This document shows, piece by piece, positions 13,679 to 21,708 of a DNA stretch of 21,743 bases. Each line of letters starts with the position of its first letter. Position 1 is the first letter of the stretch. The notes under the pieces were generated by a model. It was not told the DNA's origin and ran no database searches. It saw only the letters and a program-made list of their open reading frames with translations. Source of the DNA: JBJEFI01 sp051873875 (GTDB taxonomy: Bacteria; Bacillota; Bacilli; Bacillales; Bacillaceae_G); the NCBI GenBank assembly GCA_051873875.1, contig JBJEFI010000008.1, positions 1 through 21,743 of the forward strand, given 5' to 3'. A program made the position numbers and the translations under genes.

Positions 13679-14684
13679 GACAAGAGTTATTATTGCAGCA
13701 GTTTTAATTTGTGTAGGGATTGTCGGTATCATCCCATCTACCTTTTATGCAATACCATATGTAACAAATACAGTTCAAAAGGCAGTAAAAACAGAGCAAC
13801 AAGTAAGTCAACAACAAGACATTGCGACAGTAAATGAAAAAGTAGCAAATATAAATATCACAAGCTTAGAAGCAGATGTATATGTAGTCAAATCAACGAC
13901 TGGAAAAGTACAGTTGAAAAAGGCAAATGCCTTAACAAGTCATGTAGAAGCTACTCATGAAGTAAAAGATGGTACATTAACGATTAATGTAAATACAGGG
14001 CGTACAGAGTCAAGTTTGAAAAATGTAACATCCTTTAAACAATTTATTGAAGAAGGTGTTCAGTATTTAGCGACAGAATATAGCCGTCCTAAATTTATTG
14101 TAGAAGTACCAGAGAGTGTAAACTTACAAGTAACAACAGGTCACAATGATGTATATGTACATGATAGTGAACTTCTTAAAGACACAGTAGCATTGAATAC
14201 GCAATATGGGGATATTACAATTGAACGTATTGGATCAAAAGGAAATTTAAAACAATTAACAGTTGAATCACGTGGAGAGATTGATCTTTCTACAGAAACA
14301 TTAGCCCAATTTAAACAAGTAGATATTCGTGCGCAGGAAGTAAATATCGAGTCCTATTATCAAGGATTTAGTAACAATACAGAACTATATACAGAGCAAA
14401 TAAATATAGCTACTGCTAGAGGTTATTTCGATTTTGAAATCCCATTTTTTAAGAAATTAAATGTAGAAGTAGCTGGGTATGGTGATGGATTATATATTGA
14501 TTTCCCAATTGACCAATGGAATCCATTATTAAATGTGAAATCTAATCAAACTATAGAGATTGAAACAGTTAAAGAAGATTATTTTGAGGAAGGCTTCAAT
14601 GGTTATATTCATCCAAATTTACCAAAAGGTCAAATGGAGATAAATATTGTTTCAAACAATGCCTATGTACAAATAGGGGATTAA
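13671..14684 (+). CDS. DUF4097-family beta-repeat membrane-anchored protein
   Basis: A 337-residue protein with an N-terminal membrane anchor at about residues 5-27 (VIIAAVLICVGIVGIIPSTF) and an external domain of short beta-strand repeats (for example VNLQVTTGHNDVYVHDSELL and LNTQYGDITIERIGSKGNL), typical of DUF4097/LiaG-like proteins. These form a beta-helix on the outer face of the membrane. The ATG at 13671 overlaps the DUF1700 gene and follows AAAGGGGG. As last gene of the PadR module, and followed by a perfect terminator, it is probably the surface effector or sensor. The molecular role is not established. Confidence 0.85.
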   Translation: MSKTRVIIAAVLICVGIVGIIPSTFYAIPYVTNTVQKAVKTEQQVSQQQDIATVNEKVANINITSLEADVYVVKSTTGKVQLKKANALTSHVEATHEVKDGTLTINVNTGRTESSLKNVTSFKQFIEEGVQYLATEYSRPKFIVEVPESVNLQVTTGHNDVYVHDSELLKDTVALNTQYGDITIERIGSKGNLKQLTVESRGEIDLSTETLAQFKQVDIRAQEVNIESYYQGFSNNTELYTEQINIATARGYFDFEIPFFKKLNVEVAGYGDGLYIDFPIDQWNPLLNVKSNQTIEIETVKEDYFEEGFNGYIHPNLPKGQMEINIVSNNAYVQIGD

Positions 14685-14710
14685 TTTTCTATCAAATAAT
14701 AAGTTAGAGG

Positions 14711-14742
14711 CAGGAGTAGTGTTCGAGCTACTCCTGTTTTTT
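14711..14742 (+). terminator. terminator of the PadR-DUF1700-DUF4097 operon
   Basis: CAGGAGTAG (14711-14719) pairs perfectly with CTACTCCTG (14728-14736) around an 8-base loop and is followed by TTTTTT. Confidence 0.95.
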
Positions 14743-14879
14743 ATTATATAACGAGTTTTTAACGGACACTAAAATCAGCTCTTCAAAAGATAGAGAAAAT
14801 GGAGAAGTTTAAAGGTGAGATGAATGTTAATAAAGGCTAACTTTAATTAGAACTAATGCGAAATAAAGGAAAAAATAAC

Positions 14880-14888
14880 TGGTATAAT
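14880..14888 (+). promoter_or_regulatory. extended -10 promoter for the DUF6054-like gene
   Basis: TGGTATAAT is a perfect extended -10 element, about 40 bases before the ATG. No good -35 is visible, as is common with extended -10 promoters. A second TATAAT occurs at 14899-14904. Confidence 0.5.
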
Positions 14889-14927
14889 CGTTATTTGTTA
14901 TAATTTTAAGAGAGGGAGGGAATTAGC

Positions 14928-15254
14928 ATGGCAACGAAAAAAATGAAAGCGTCAATTAGACCAAACCAGGTTAGAGAAATTTTACGAAATGTGAATTCAT
15001 TAGGGGATATTATTCATGTTGAATCTATCGAATATGATGATAGAGAGATTGTTATAATGGTATTTCAAAAATATTATATGCGCAATAGTAGCCAAGCAGC
15101 ATTAACGGTAATTGCTGAAAATACAGGAGATGCAACAGAAATAACTGCTATTTCAACTGGGAGTTCACAAGGGATGATATTTAAATTTGACTGGGGTGCA
15201 TCTGATGATTATGCCCAGTCTGTATTAGATATTTTAAGTGAATATGAGCGATAG
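14928..15254 (+). CDS. DUF6054-like small protein
   Basis: A 108-residue protein without membrane segments. The central part (VFQKYYMRNSSQAALTVIAE) and the later ISTGSSQGMIFKFDWGASDD resemble the DUF6054 pattern, in which a strand containing an aromatic cluster is followed by a Gly-Ser-Gln motif and a phenylalanine-rich strand; this match is from memory. Function is unknown. AGAGGGAGGG precedes the ATG at 14928. It has its own promoter and terminator and sits upstream of a BceB-type permease, where one would expect the ATPase gene, but it has no Walker motifs and is not an ATPase. Confidence 0.65.
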   Translation: MATKKMKASIRPNQVREILRNVNSLGDIIHVESIEYDDREIVIMVFQKYYMRNSSQAALTVIAENTGDATEITAISTGSSQGMIFKFDWGASDDYAQSVLDILSEYER

Positions 15255-15284
15255 GAGCCATGACTTATTTCTGGCTCTCTTTTT
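15255..15284 (+). terminator. terminator after the DUF6054-like gene
   Basis: GAGCCA (15255-15260) pairs with TGGCTC (15272-15277) around an 11-base loop, followed by TCTTTTTG. The stem begins at the base after the TAG stop. It is short but adequate. Confidence 0.7.
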
Positions 15285-15403
15285 GTTGTGGAATAAAATT
15301 TAGAATCTTACAAAAGTGTAAGGTTAATGACATCTAGTTCAATATGTAATCAAGGGAGGCGCATATAAACTAATGGTAGGATAGAAGTAGGAGGCTTGAG
15401 AGA

Positions 15404-17403
15404 ATGGGAAAGATGTATGTGAAATTATCCTTCCGAAATGTGAAGAGGAGCTTTAAAGATTACACGATTTACTTTTTAACACTGACAGTTGCTGTTTGTA
15501 TTTTTTATAGTTTTAATTCCTTAGAAGCACAGCAAGTAATGTTAGACTTTTCTAATAGCCAACGAGCTACAGTGGAACAATTAATGGAGTTAATTTCAGC
15601 AGTGTCTATTTTTGTATCTGTTATATTAGGATTTCTTATTTTGTTTGCCAATAATTTTTTAATTAAGAGACGAAAAAAAGAGCTTGGGATGTATTTAACA
15701 TTAGGGATGAGTAAATATGGTGTTTCTCGAATATTGATCATGGAGACATTACTAATTGGAGCGATTTCCTTAGTGGTAGGGTTATTAATTGGGATTGTAT
15801 TGTCACAAGGATTCTCTGTTTTTACAGCTATGTTATTTGATGTGAATATCACAAAATATGAATTTATTTTTTCGGTTGAAGCAATGGAAAAAACGATTTT
15901 CTATTTTAGCATGACGTTTATTCTTGTCATTATTTTTAATAGTATTGTTATGTCTCGATATACAATCATATCCTTATTAACTGCTGGGAAGAAAAATGAA
16001 CAGGTTAAAATTCGTAAAACAGCTACTTCTGTTTTTTTATTTATTTTATCTGTTCTTTCATTAGCTGTGGCCTATATCGTTATTTGGAAAAATGGATTAA
16101 TGAACATGAAAATTGTTTGGTTTTGCGTTGGCTTAGGTTCTTTTGGAACATTGTTATTTTTTATGTCTTTATCTGGATTTGCTTTGAAATTACTACAACA
16201 AAGTGAGCGGTTTTATTTTAAAGAGCTGAATATGTTTGTATCACGCCAAATAAATAGTAAAGTAAATTCAACCTTTGTATCCATGAGTATTATTTGTATC
16301 ATGTTATTTTTTACACTTGGTGTATTATCAACAAGCTTTAGTATTAAAAGTGCACTAGAGAATGATTTAGCACCAATTACTCCGTATGATGCTAGTTTTG
16401 ATATCAGTGTTGATGAAGGAGTACCTAAAATTGAAGATGCATTGAAAAAAGTAGGGATAGATATTAGTAAATACGGAGATTATTGGGAGTTTAAAAAATA
16501 TGAAACTAAAGAAACGATGAAGCAAATAATTCTGCCATATATTGATAAGGAAAAAGAATTTTCAATAGGATGGTTTGATTCAACAATTGAAGTTATTAAA
16601 CGTTCTGATTATGAGCAGTTAATGAAACTACAGCAAAAAAGCCAAGTTCATTGAAGGAAAATGAAGTATTATTGCTAATGTATTCCCCATACTTTGAAGA
16701 AGTAATGCAAAACTATATGAAAAATACAGAAATAATTACAATTAATAATAAAATTTATTCCATTTCCAAAAGTGGTATTCAAAAGATAACATTAGAGACA
16801 AAAAATTCGCCAACGCCATTAACCGTTATTGTACCAGATCATGTTGTAAGAGGAATGAAAGAAATTGGATCAAGAATGAATATTCAATATGTTGGAAACA
16901 AAAAGCAAAATGAAGAAGCGATTAATACATTATTAGCTTCTTCTAACTCAGGAGATTTTTATGATAAATATAAGTTCGGCTTATATGGATATACAAAATC
17001 AGCGATATACGAGCAAGAAGCCGGCTATCGAACGATGGTAACGTATATTGGCATTTATTTAGGGCTTGTCTTTTTAATGGCGAGCGCAACTGTGTTAGGG
17101 TTACAACAGTTAGCAGAGGCAAGTGAGAATTTAGAGCGGTATACAATTTTGAAGAAAATTGGTGTTGGAAAGCAAGCCATTCATAAAGCAATCTTTGCCC
17201 AAATTTTTATTTATTTCATGATGCCACTATCTTTAGCAATTATTCATTCCTTTGTTGGAATTCCAATAGCCAGTAATGAAATCGTTGCAAGGGGCCAACG
17301 AAGCATATTACTACCATCCCTATTTGCAGCCAGTATTATTATTGGCATCTATGGGATGTATTTTATCGCTACCTACAAGAGCTACAAAAATATTGTAAAG
17401 TAA
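15404..17403 (+). pseudogene. BceB/FtsX-type ABC permease split by a frameshift
   Basis: The first frame (15404-16654) encodes the first membrane helix, the FtsX-like core (RRKKELGMYLTLGMSKYGVS at about residues 89-108) and the start of the large external domain, and ends in TGA. The second (up to 17403) continues the external domain and carries the last three helices with a second FtsX core (LERYTILKKIGVGKQAIHKA). Together they give about 666 residues, the normal size for permeases of BceAB/VraDE peptide-antibiotic transporters. CAGC is followed by six A residues (16635-16640); a seventh would join the frames as KLQQKKPSSLKENEV. No ribosome site precedes the second frame (TTG at 16651). AGGAGG (15389-15394) supports the start at 15404. 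No ATPase gene is adjacent. Either a real mutation or a homopolymer sequencing error. Confidence 0.85.
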
Positions 17404-17430
17404 AAAGGCGCAGTCATTACGCCTTTTTTT
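17402..17430. terminator. bidirectional terminator between convergent genes
   Basis: AAAAAGGCG (17402-17410) pairs with CGCCTTTTT (17420-17428) around a 9-base loop, with T runs on both strands. It serves the permease gene from the left and the hydrolase gene from the right, whose TAA (17419-17417) lies in the loop. Confidence 0.9.
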
Positions 17431-18337
17431 CATGAAAATATGTGGTTAAAAAATCCTTAATTGCTTGTTTATATTTAGTTGGATTTACTTCATATGCTTT
17501 GGCATGATCGCCTTCATCTGTCCAATAAATATCTTTTGAACCTCGCTTTAATTCGTATAACTCTTGTGTCATCATTGGCGGGATATACATATCTTTTTTT
17601 GTATTAATGAAAAGAGTTGGTGCTTTAATACGATGAATATATGTGATTGGACTAGCATCGTAAATGGAATAACGTTCACGCCATTTAACAAAAAGATTTC
17701 CTAATGAAATAAGTGGCTTGTGCAAAAGTGATGGAAGGAATCGATATTTTTGTAGGCGATAGCGAGTTTGTTCAAAGAAATTGCTATATGGGCAATCGAC
17801 AACATAAAAGTCAGCCCCATCTTCGATTTTTCCTGCATATAGTAACGTTGTTGCGGCCCCCATAGATACGCCATGAATTCCAAGTAATTGGTCTGATGGA
17901 AAATGAGCTTTTGCATAATCAACAACAGCTTTTAAATCACCACTTTCCAATATTCCATACGTAATAAAATTACCTGCTGATTCGCCATGATTACGATGAT
18001 CATAAGCAATCACATTAAATCCTAACGAATGAAACAATTTCACATATTTGCCATGATGGTCTTTCGAACCCCTGTAACCATGGACGGTAATAATCGTTTT
18101 ATGTGATGGCTTTGCAGCCGGAAAATAATAGCCAATTAAGTGGTAGCCATATGGAGAAGTGATTGTTAATTTTTCTCCCTTTAATTCATTTACTAAAGAT
18201 TGAAATTCTTCAATAAGGGGTCGCTTAACTGGGTCTTTGCGATATGATTTATTAAAATTTGGCAGAAGAAAGATATGGGAAATTAAATAACCAAGTCCAC
18301 CAAAAATTGTAATACTTGTAATAATAGTTGCTAACAT
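17417..18337 (-). CDS. membrane-anchored alpha/beta hydrolase
   Basis: A 306-residue protein with an N-terminal membrane segment at about residues 4-26 and an alpha/beta hydrolase domain from about residue 60. The oxyanion motif TVHGYRG is at 84-90, the nucleophile elbow GVSMGA gives Ser158, and NTKKDMYIPP with Asp249 and EGDHAKAY with His278 complete the triad. It resembles Bacillus YqkD-like esterases/lipases of the bacterial surface-facing type; substrate unknown. A run of GAAGGGAAG lies upstream of the ATG at 18337-18335 with slightly long spacing. It is divergent from the Lgt-like operon, sharing a 225-base intergenic region, and convergent with the permease gene. Confidence 0.88.
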   Translation of the reverse strand: MLATIITSITIFGGLGYLISHIFLLPNFNKSYRKDPVKRPLIEEFQSLVNELKGEKLTITSPYGYHLIGYYFPAAKPSHKTIITVHGYRGSKDHHGKYVKLFHSLGFNVIAYDHRNHGESAGNFITYGILESGDLKAVVDYAKAHFPSDQLLGIHGVSMGAATTLLYAGKIEDGADFYVVDCPYSNFFEQTRYRLQKYRFLPSLLHKPLISLGNLFVKWRERYSIYDASPITYIHRIKAPTLFINTKKDMYIPPMMTQELYELKRGSKDIYWTDEGDHAKAYEVNPTKYKQAIKDFLTTYFHEKKA

Positions 18338-18562
18338 AGCCGATGACTTCCCTTCTTAGCAGTTCTCTCAATTTAGCGAAAAGATGTTTAAATAAGAAAT
18401 AAGTTTCAGTAAGAACTTAATTCCTTCTAACCATTAGTAAAAATACTGATGGAAGCTTCCTTCTATTATATATGGAATAAAGGAAAATAACTAATTTTTT
18501 AAAAAGGAAAAGGGAAAAATTACACTTTTGTTGAATACATATAACCTAGGGAGAGGGGAGGT

Positions 18563-19324
18563 ATGGATGTGCAATTTCCCGTTACTATTTTTGGAATGAG
18601 TTCTCATTCATTATTTGAATTTCTAGCATTTTTTATTGGGTTTCAAACATATCGACGAATGCGAAATGAAAAGGAGTTGGCTGAGCCAAAGCTAGTATGG
18701 ATTTTAGTAGGGGCAATTGTTGGGGGGATAAGTGGTTCTTTTTTGCTTTATTGGTTTGAAGATCCAGTGGCAACTTTTACACAATTGCAGCCTGTATCGT
18801 ATTATGTTGATGGCAAATCAATTGTTGGTGGATTGCTTGGTGGCTTAATTGGGGTGGAACTGGCCAAAAAGAAAATTGGTCATACTCGTTCTACAGGAGA
18901 TGATATGGCAATTCCCCTTATTATTGGCTTAATTATTGGTCGAATTGGTTGTTTTTTAACTGGATTAGATGACCATACATACGGGATTGCCACAAGCTTG
19001 CCATGGGGAATTGATTTTGGCGATGGGGTAAAACGTCATCCAACTCAACTATATGAACAAGTTTATTTAGTGTTCTTGCTTTTCGTTTTATTGATACAAA
19101 AACGAAACGAATGGGGCTGGAATGGCTTGCGATTTCAATTATTTATGACAGGATATTTAACCTTCCGCATTGTCATTGAAGAGTGGAAACCAATTGCTGA
19201 CCCTTATATAGGACTAAATAATATTCAAGTGGCAAGTATCATTGGATTACTTTATTATGGACAGCTTATGATTCGCAAAGGGATAGATCATTATCAAACA
19301 AAAGGGGAGTCGACGTATGCCTAA
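18563..19324 (+). CDS. Lgt-fold membrane protein (prolipoprotein diacylglyceryl transferase paralog) lacking catalytic residues
   Basis: A 253-residue protein with about seven membrane segments and the Lgt motif layout: GKSIVGGLLGG at 84-94, GRIGCFLTG at 126-134, RHPTQLYE at 158-165, and FRIVIEEWKP with NNIQVASI at the end. True Lgt transfers diacylglycerol from phosphatidylglycerol to lipobox cysteines. Here the catalytic His of the SFHGG motif is Val88, the Asn of GRIGNF is Cys130, and the glutamate of the NGE motif is Leu. Arg127 and the C-terminal Arg202/Glu206 pair remain. It is probably not a lipoprotein transferase but may bind lipid. AGGGGAGG directly precedes the ATG at 18563, so a GTG at 18569, seven bases after it, could be the true start. 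Its end overlaps the radical SAM gene by 8 bases. Confidence 0.8.
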   Translation: MDVQFPVTIFGMSSHSLFEFLAFFIGFQTYRRMRNEKELAEPKLVWILVGAIVGGISGSFLLYWFEDPVATFTQLQPVSYYVDGKSIVGGLLGGLIGVELAKKKIGHTRSTGDDMAIPLIIGLIIGRIGCFLTGLDDHTYGIATSLPWGIDFGDGVKRHPTQLYEQVYLVFLLFVLLIQKRNEWGWNGLRFQLFMTGYLTFRIVIEEWKPIADPYIGLNNIQVASIIGLLYYGQLMIRKGIDHYQTKGESTYA

Positions 19325-20732
19325 TCGTCCGTATACATTTTTAGAGTATACAGCAGCAATTTGTTCCAAGTGTTTTCGAAAAGCAGAAGCAAAGATTATC
19401 GAGCAAGATGGCAATGTTTATTTGTGGAAGAGATGCCATACACACGGGATGGAGAAAGTATTAATTTCAACAGATTATGAGTATTACAAATTAATGAGAG
19501 AATTTATAAAGCCATCTGAAATGCCTTATGAATGGAATACGCCAATTCAATTTGGCTGTCCATATGATTGTGGGTTATGTCCAGACCATGAGCAACATAG
19601 CTGTTTAACTGTTGTTGAAATTACAGATGCTTGTAATTTAACGTGTCCAATTTGTTATGCAGAATCGGGAGAACAAAAGCAACATTATCGTTCCTTTGAA
19701 GTCGTAAAAGGAATGCTTGACCGAGTTGTTGCTAATGAGCGGAATCCTGATGTTATTCAAATTAGCGGCGGAGAACCCACGATTCATCCCCAATTTTTTC
19801 AGATTCTTGATTATTGCAAAACGTTGCCAATTAAGCATTTGATGGTTAATACAAATGGCTTAAAAATTGCTAATGACCCAACCTTTGCGAAAAAGTTAGC
19901 TTCCTATATGCCATCTTTTGAAATTTATTTACAGTTTGATAGTTTACATGGTTATGTACATGAGGAATTAAGGGGAAGAGATTTGACCGATGTTCGTTTG
20001 CGGGCAATCGAACGTTTGAATGAATATAATATTTCAACAACCCTTGTTGTTACATTGAAAAAAGGATTAAATGATGACCATATTGGAGAGATTTTAGATT
20101 TTGCGGTTAAACAAAGGTGTATACGTGGGGTAACGTTTCAGCCAATTCAAGTAGCAGGGCGATTTGAAGAATATGATCCAGCAAAGCATCGTTTAACGTT
20201 ATCCGAAGTTCGTCAACAAATTATTAAGCAAAGTAATTTATTTACAGGGGAAGATGTGATTCCAGTGCCATGTCATCCTGAAAGCTTAGCAATGGGCTAT
20301 GGACTTAAATTAGGGGGAGAGTTTATTCCATTAACAAGTATGTTAGATAAAAAGATTTTATTAGAAGGTGATCGCAATACGATTGTCTTTGAAAGTGATG
20401 AAGCATTGAGGGAGAAGGTATTTTCCTTATTTTCTTTAAACGTATCGCCATCAGCTAGTGCCAACAAATTAAGTGATTTATTATGTTGTTTACCGAAGTT
20501 TTCGTTACCAGAAAACATTGGCTATGAAAATGTCTTTCGGGTACTCATTATGAAATTTTTAGACGCATATGATTTAGATATGCGAAATGTGAAAAAAAGC
20601 TGTGTGCATATTGCACATCCAGATGGAAAACGCATTATTCCATTTGATACGTACAACTTATTTTATCGTGAAGGAAAAGAAAAGTTATTAGAAGAAATTC
20701 GAAATGAACGACGAACAGAAATGATGAGATAG
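19317..20732 (+). CDS. radical SAM enzyme resembling the tetraether lipid synthase (Tes/MJ0619) family
   Basis: A 471-residue cysteine-rich protein. CNLTCPIC (Cys106, 110, 113) binds the SAM-cleaving [4Fe-4S] cluster, and GGEPT at 151-155 is a SAM-binding motif. Before it, CSKC (16, 19) with Cys40/His43 forms a likely rubredoxin- or zinc-like site, and FGCPYDCGLC (81, 85, 88) with the linker HEQHSCLTVVEITDACN is the pattern I know from MJ0619-like proteins, whose members include the archaeal tetraether lipid synthase joining lipid chains carbon to carbon. Cys319-His320, Cys390-391 and KKSCVHIAHPDGKRIIPFDTYN near the C-terminus suggest further clusters. It has no membrane helix. The ATG at 19317 overlaps the Lgt-like gene with GGGGAG upstream. 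Substrate unknown; lipid modification is inferred from family and neighbour. Confidence 0.8.
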   Translation: MPNRPYTFLEYTAAICSKCFRKAEAKIIEQDGNVYLWKRCHTHGMEKVLISTDYEYYKLMREFIKPSEMPYEWNTPIQFGCPYDCGLCPDHEQHSCLTVVEITDACNLTCPICYAESGEQKQHYRSFEVVKGMLDRVVANERNPDVIQISGGEPTIHPQFFQILDYCKTLPIKHLMVNTNGLKIANDPTFAKKLASYMPSFEIYLQFDSLHGYVHEELRGRDLTDVRLRAIERLNEYNISTTLVVTLKKGLNDDHIGEILDFAVKQRCIRGVTFQPIQVAGRFEEYDPAKHRLTLSEVRQQIIKQSNLFTGEDVIPVPCHPESLAMGYGLKLGGEFIPLTSMLDKKILLEGDRNTIVFESDEALREKVFSLFSLNVSPSASANKLSDLLCCLPKFSLPENIGYENVFRVLIMKFLDAYDLDMRNVKKSCVHIAHPDGKRIIPFDTYNLFYREGKEKLLEEIRNERRTEMMR

Positions 20733-20742
20733 GTGGGAGGAA

Positions 20743-21021
20743 ATGAAATCCTTTTTCATATCACTAGGTACTATTTTTAGTTGTTTGTTTTTTGGAACGA
20801 TGCTTATTGTATTTATACTTGGGATGTACGAAAAAATAATGCAAATGAGCATTGTCGGATTGGCACTTTTATTAGTTGCTTGGCAAGGCTGGATTAGCTT
20901 CAAACAACTTCAACAACCAGATACAAAACAGGAAGGTATAGGGAGAATATTAGGTATTTTAGTTGGTTTATTCGTTTGGTATTCTAGCTGTGGTGGATTA
21001 ATACTAGGTGTTTATTTTTGA
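20743..21021 (+). CDS. small membrane protein, first copy of a tandem pair
   Basis: A 92-residue protein with about three membrane helices: residues 4-27, 33-50 and about 67-90. The C-terminal helix GILVGLFVWYSSCGGLILGVYF is shared with the next gene product. I do not recognise the family. GTGGGAGGAA precedes the ATG at 20743, 10 bases after the radical SAM stop, so it belongs to that operon. The conserved cysteine near the end (in CGG) may be functional. Nothing in the sequence reveals a catalytic role. Confidence 0.75.
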   Translation: MKSFFISLGTIFSCLFFGTMLIVFILGMYEKIMQMSIVGLALLLVAWQGWISFKQLQQPDTKQEGIGRILGILVGLFVWYSSCGGLILGVYF

Positions 21022-21038
21022 AAATAGGGAGTGACCAA

Positions 21039-21332
21039 ATGAAGCATTTTATAAGTACCTTAACGCTTATTTTCTTTGGTTTATTTTGTGGAACTGTCGC
21101 GATATTTATCTTCTTTCCTCTTTTGTTTGGACAACAGGTACAAACGGCATTACCATTTGGCGTTACCATACTTATTGTAGGGCTAGTTTTTTTACAAGGG
21201 AGAATTTGTTATCGAGCTTGGAAAAATGAAGCGACGAAAGCAGATGGTATGCATGGCTTTCTAGGCATTTTAGTTGGTTTATTTGTTTGGTATTTTACCT
21301 GTGGACAGTTAGTAGCAGTTTTTTATTACTGA
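21039..21332 (+). CDS. small membrane protein, second copy of the tandem pair
   Basis: A 97-residue relative of the preceding protein, with the same three-helix layout and the same C-terminal GILVGLFVWY followed by CG. The N-terminal helices differ more (LTLIFFGLFCGTVAIFIFF), but the loop with an amphipathic basic segment and GxxGxLGILVGLFVWY is common to both. AGGGAGTG (21026-21033) sets the start at the ATG at 21039 rather than the TTG at 21018. It follows the first copy by 17 bases. Family and function unknown. Confidence 0.75.
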   Translation: MKHFISTLTLIFFGLFCGTVAIFIFFPLLFGQQVQTALPFGVTILIVGLVFLQGRICYRAWKNEATKADGMHGFLGILVGLFVWYFTCGQLVAVFYY

Positions 21333-21356
21333 TATAGAAATAGTTAGGAGGTTAAG

Positions 21357-21677
21357 ATGGAGTGGGAAACGTTGCCTAGTTGGTTTTGGGCTATTTATTA
21401 TTTATTTTTGTTTATAACACTAGGAACGGCAATCGTAAATATTTTTCGAGAGAAAATGATAGTTTTATCGATTATCGTAATTATGATGACGATAATTACT
21501 CCGTTAGTTAGCTTGTTTAATGGCATTGGAAGAGGCGAAGGACTAAATGAATTTGAGCATTTCGTTTATGAATTGCAACAAGGTGCTAGTTGGTCAATTA
21601 TTGTGATGATTGGTTATTTATATATATTTATCCGGTGGGTGTTATTTTTTAGTAAAAAAAGAAGAAGAGCTAGTTAA
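21357..21677 (+). CDS. small membrane protein of unknown family, last gene of the operon
   Basis: A 106-residue protein with about three hydrophobic segments (residues 7-27, 32-53 and 78-98), a polar loop IGRGEGLNEFEHFVYELQQG between the last two, and a basic tail KKRRRAS, suggesting a cytoplasmic C-terminus. It is unlike the preceding pair. AGGAGG precedes the ATG at 21357, 24 bases after the previous stop. A perfect terminator follows, marking the operon end. I do not recognise it. Confidence 0.7.
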   Translation: MEWETLPSWFWAIYYLFLFITLGTAIVNIFREKMIVLSIIVIMMTIITPLVSLFNGIGRGEGLNEFEHFVYELQQGASWSIIVMIGYLYIFIRWVLFFSKKRRRAS

Positions 21678-21683
21678 GTGAAG

Positions 21684-21708
21684 AGACCTCAAATGTGAGG
21701 TCTTTTTT
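21684..21708 (+). terminator. terminator of the Lgt-like/radical SAM operon
   Basis: AGACCTCA (21684-21691) pairs perfectly with TGAGGTCT (21696-21703) around AATG, with TTTTTT at 21703-21708. It closes the five-gene operon. Confidence 0.92.

Noticed and set aside
16631..16660. Programmed ribosomal frameshift in the BceB-type permease
   Set aside because: Only a plain six-A run, with no convincing stimulatory stem-loop or internal ribosome site. Such permeases are normally single-frame; deletion or sequencing error is simpler.
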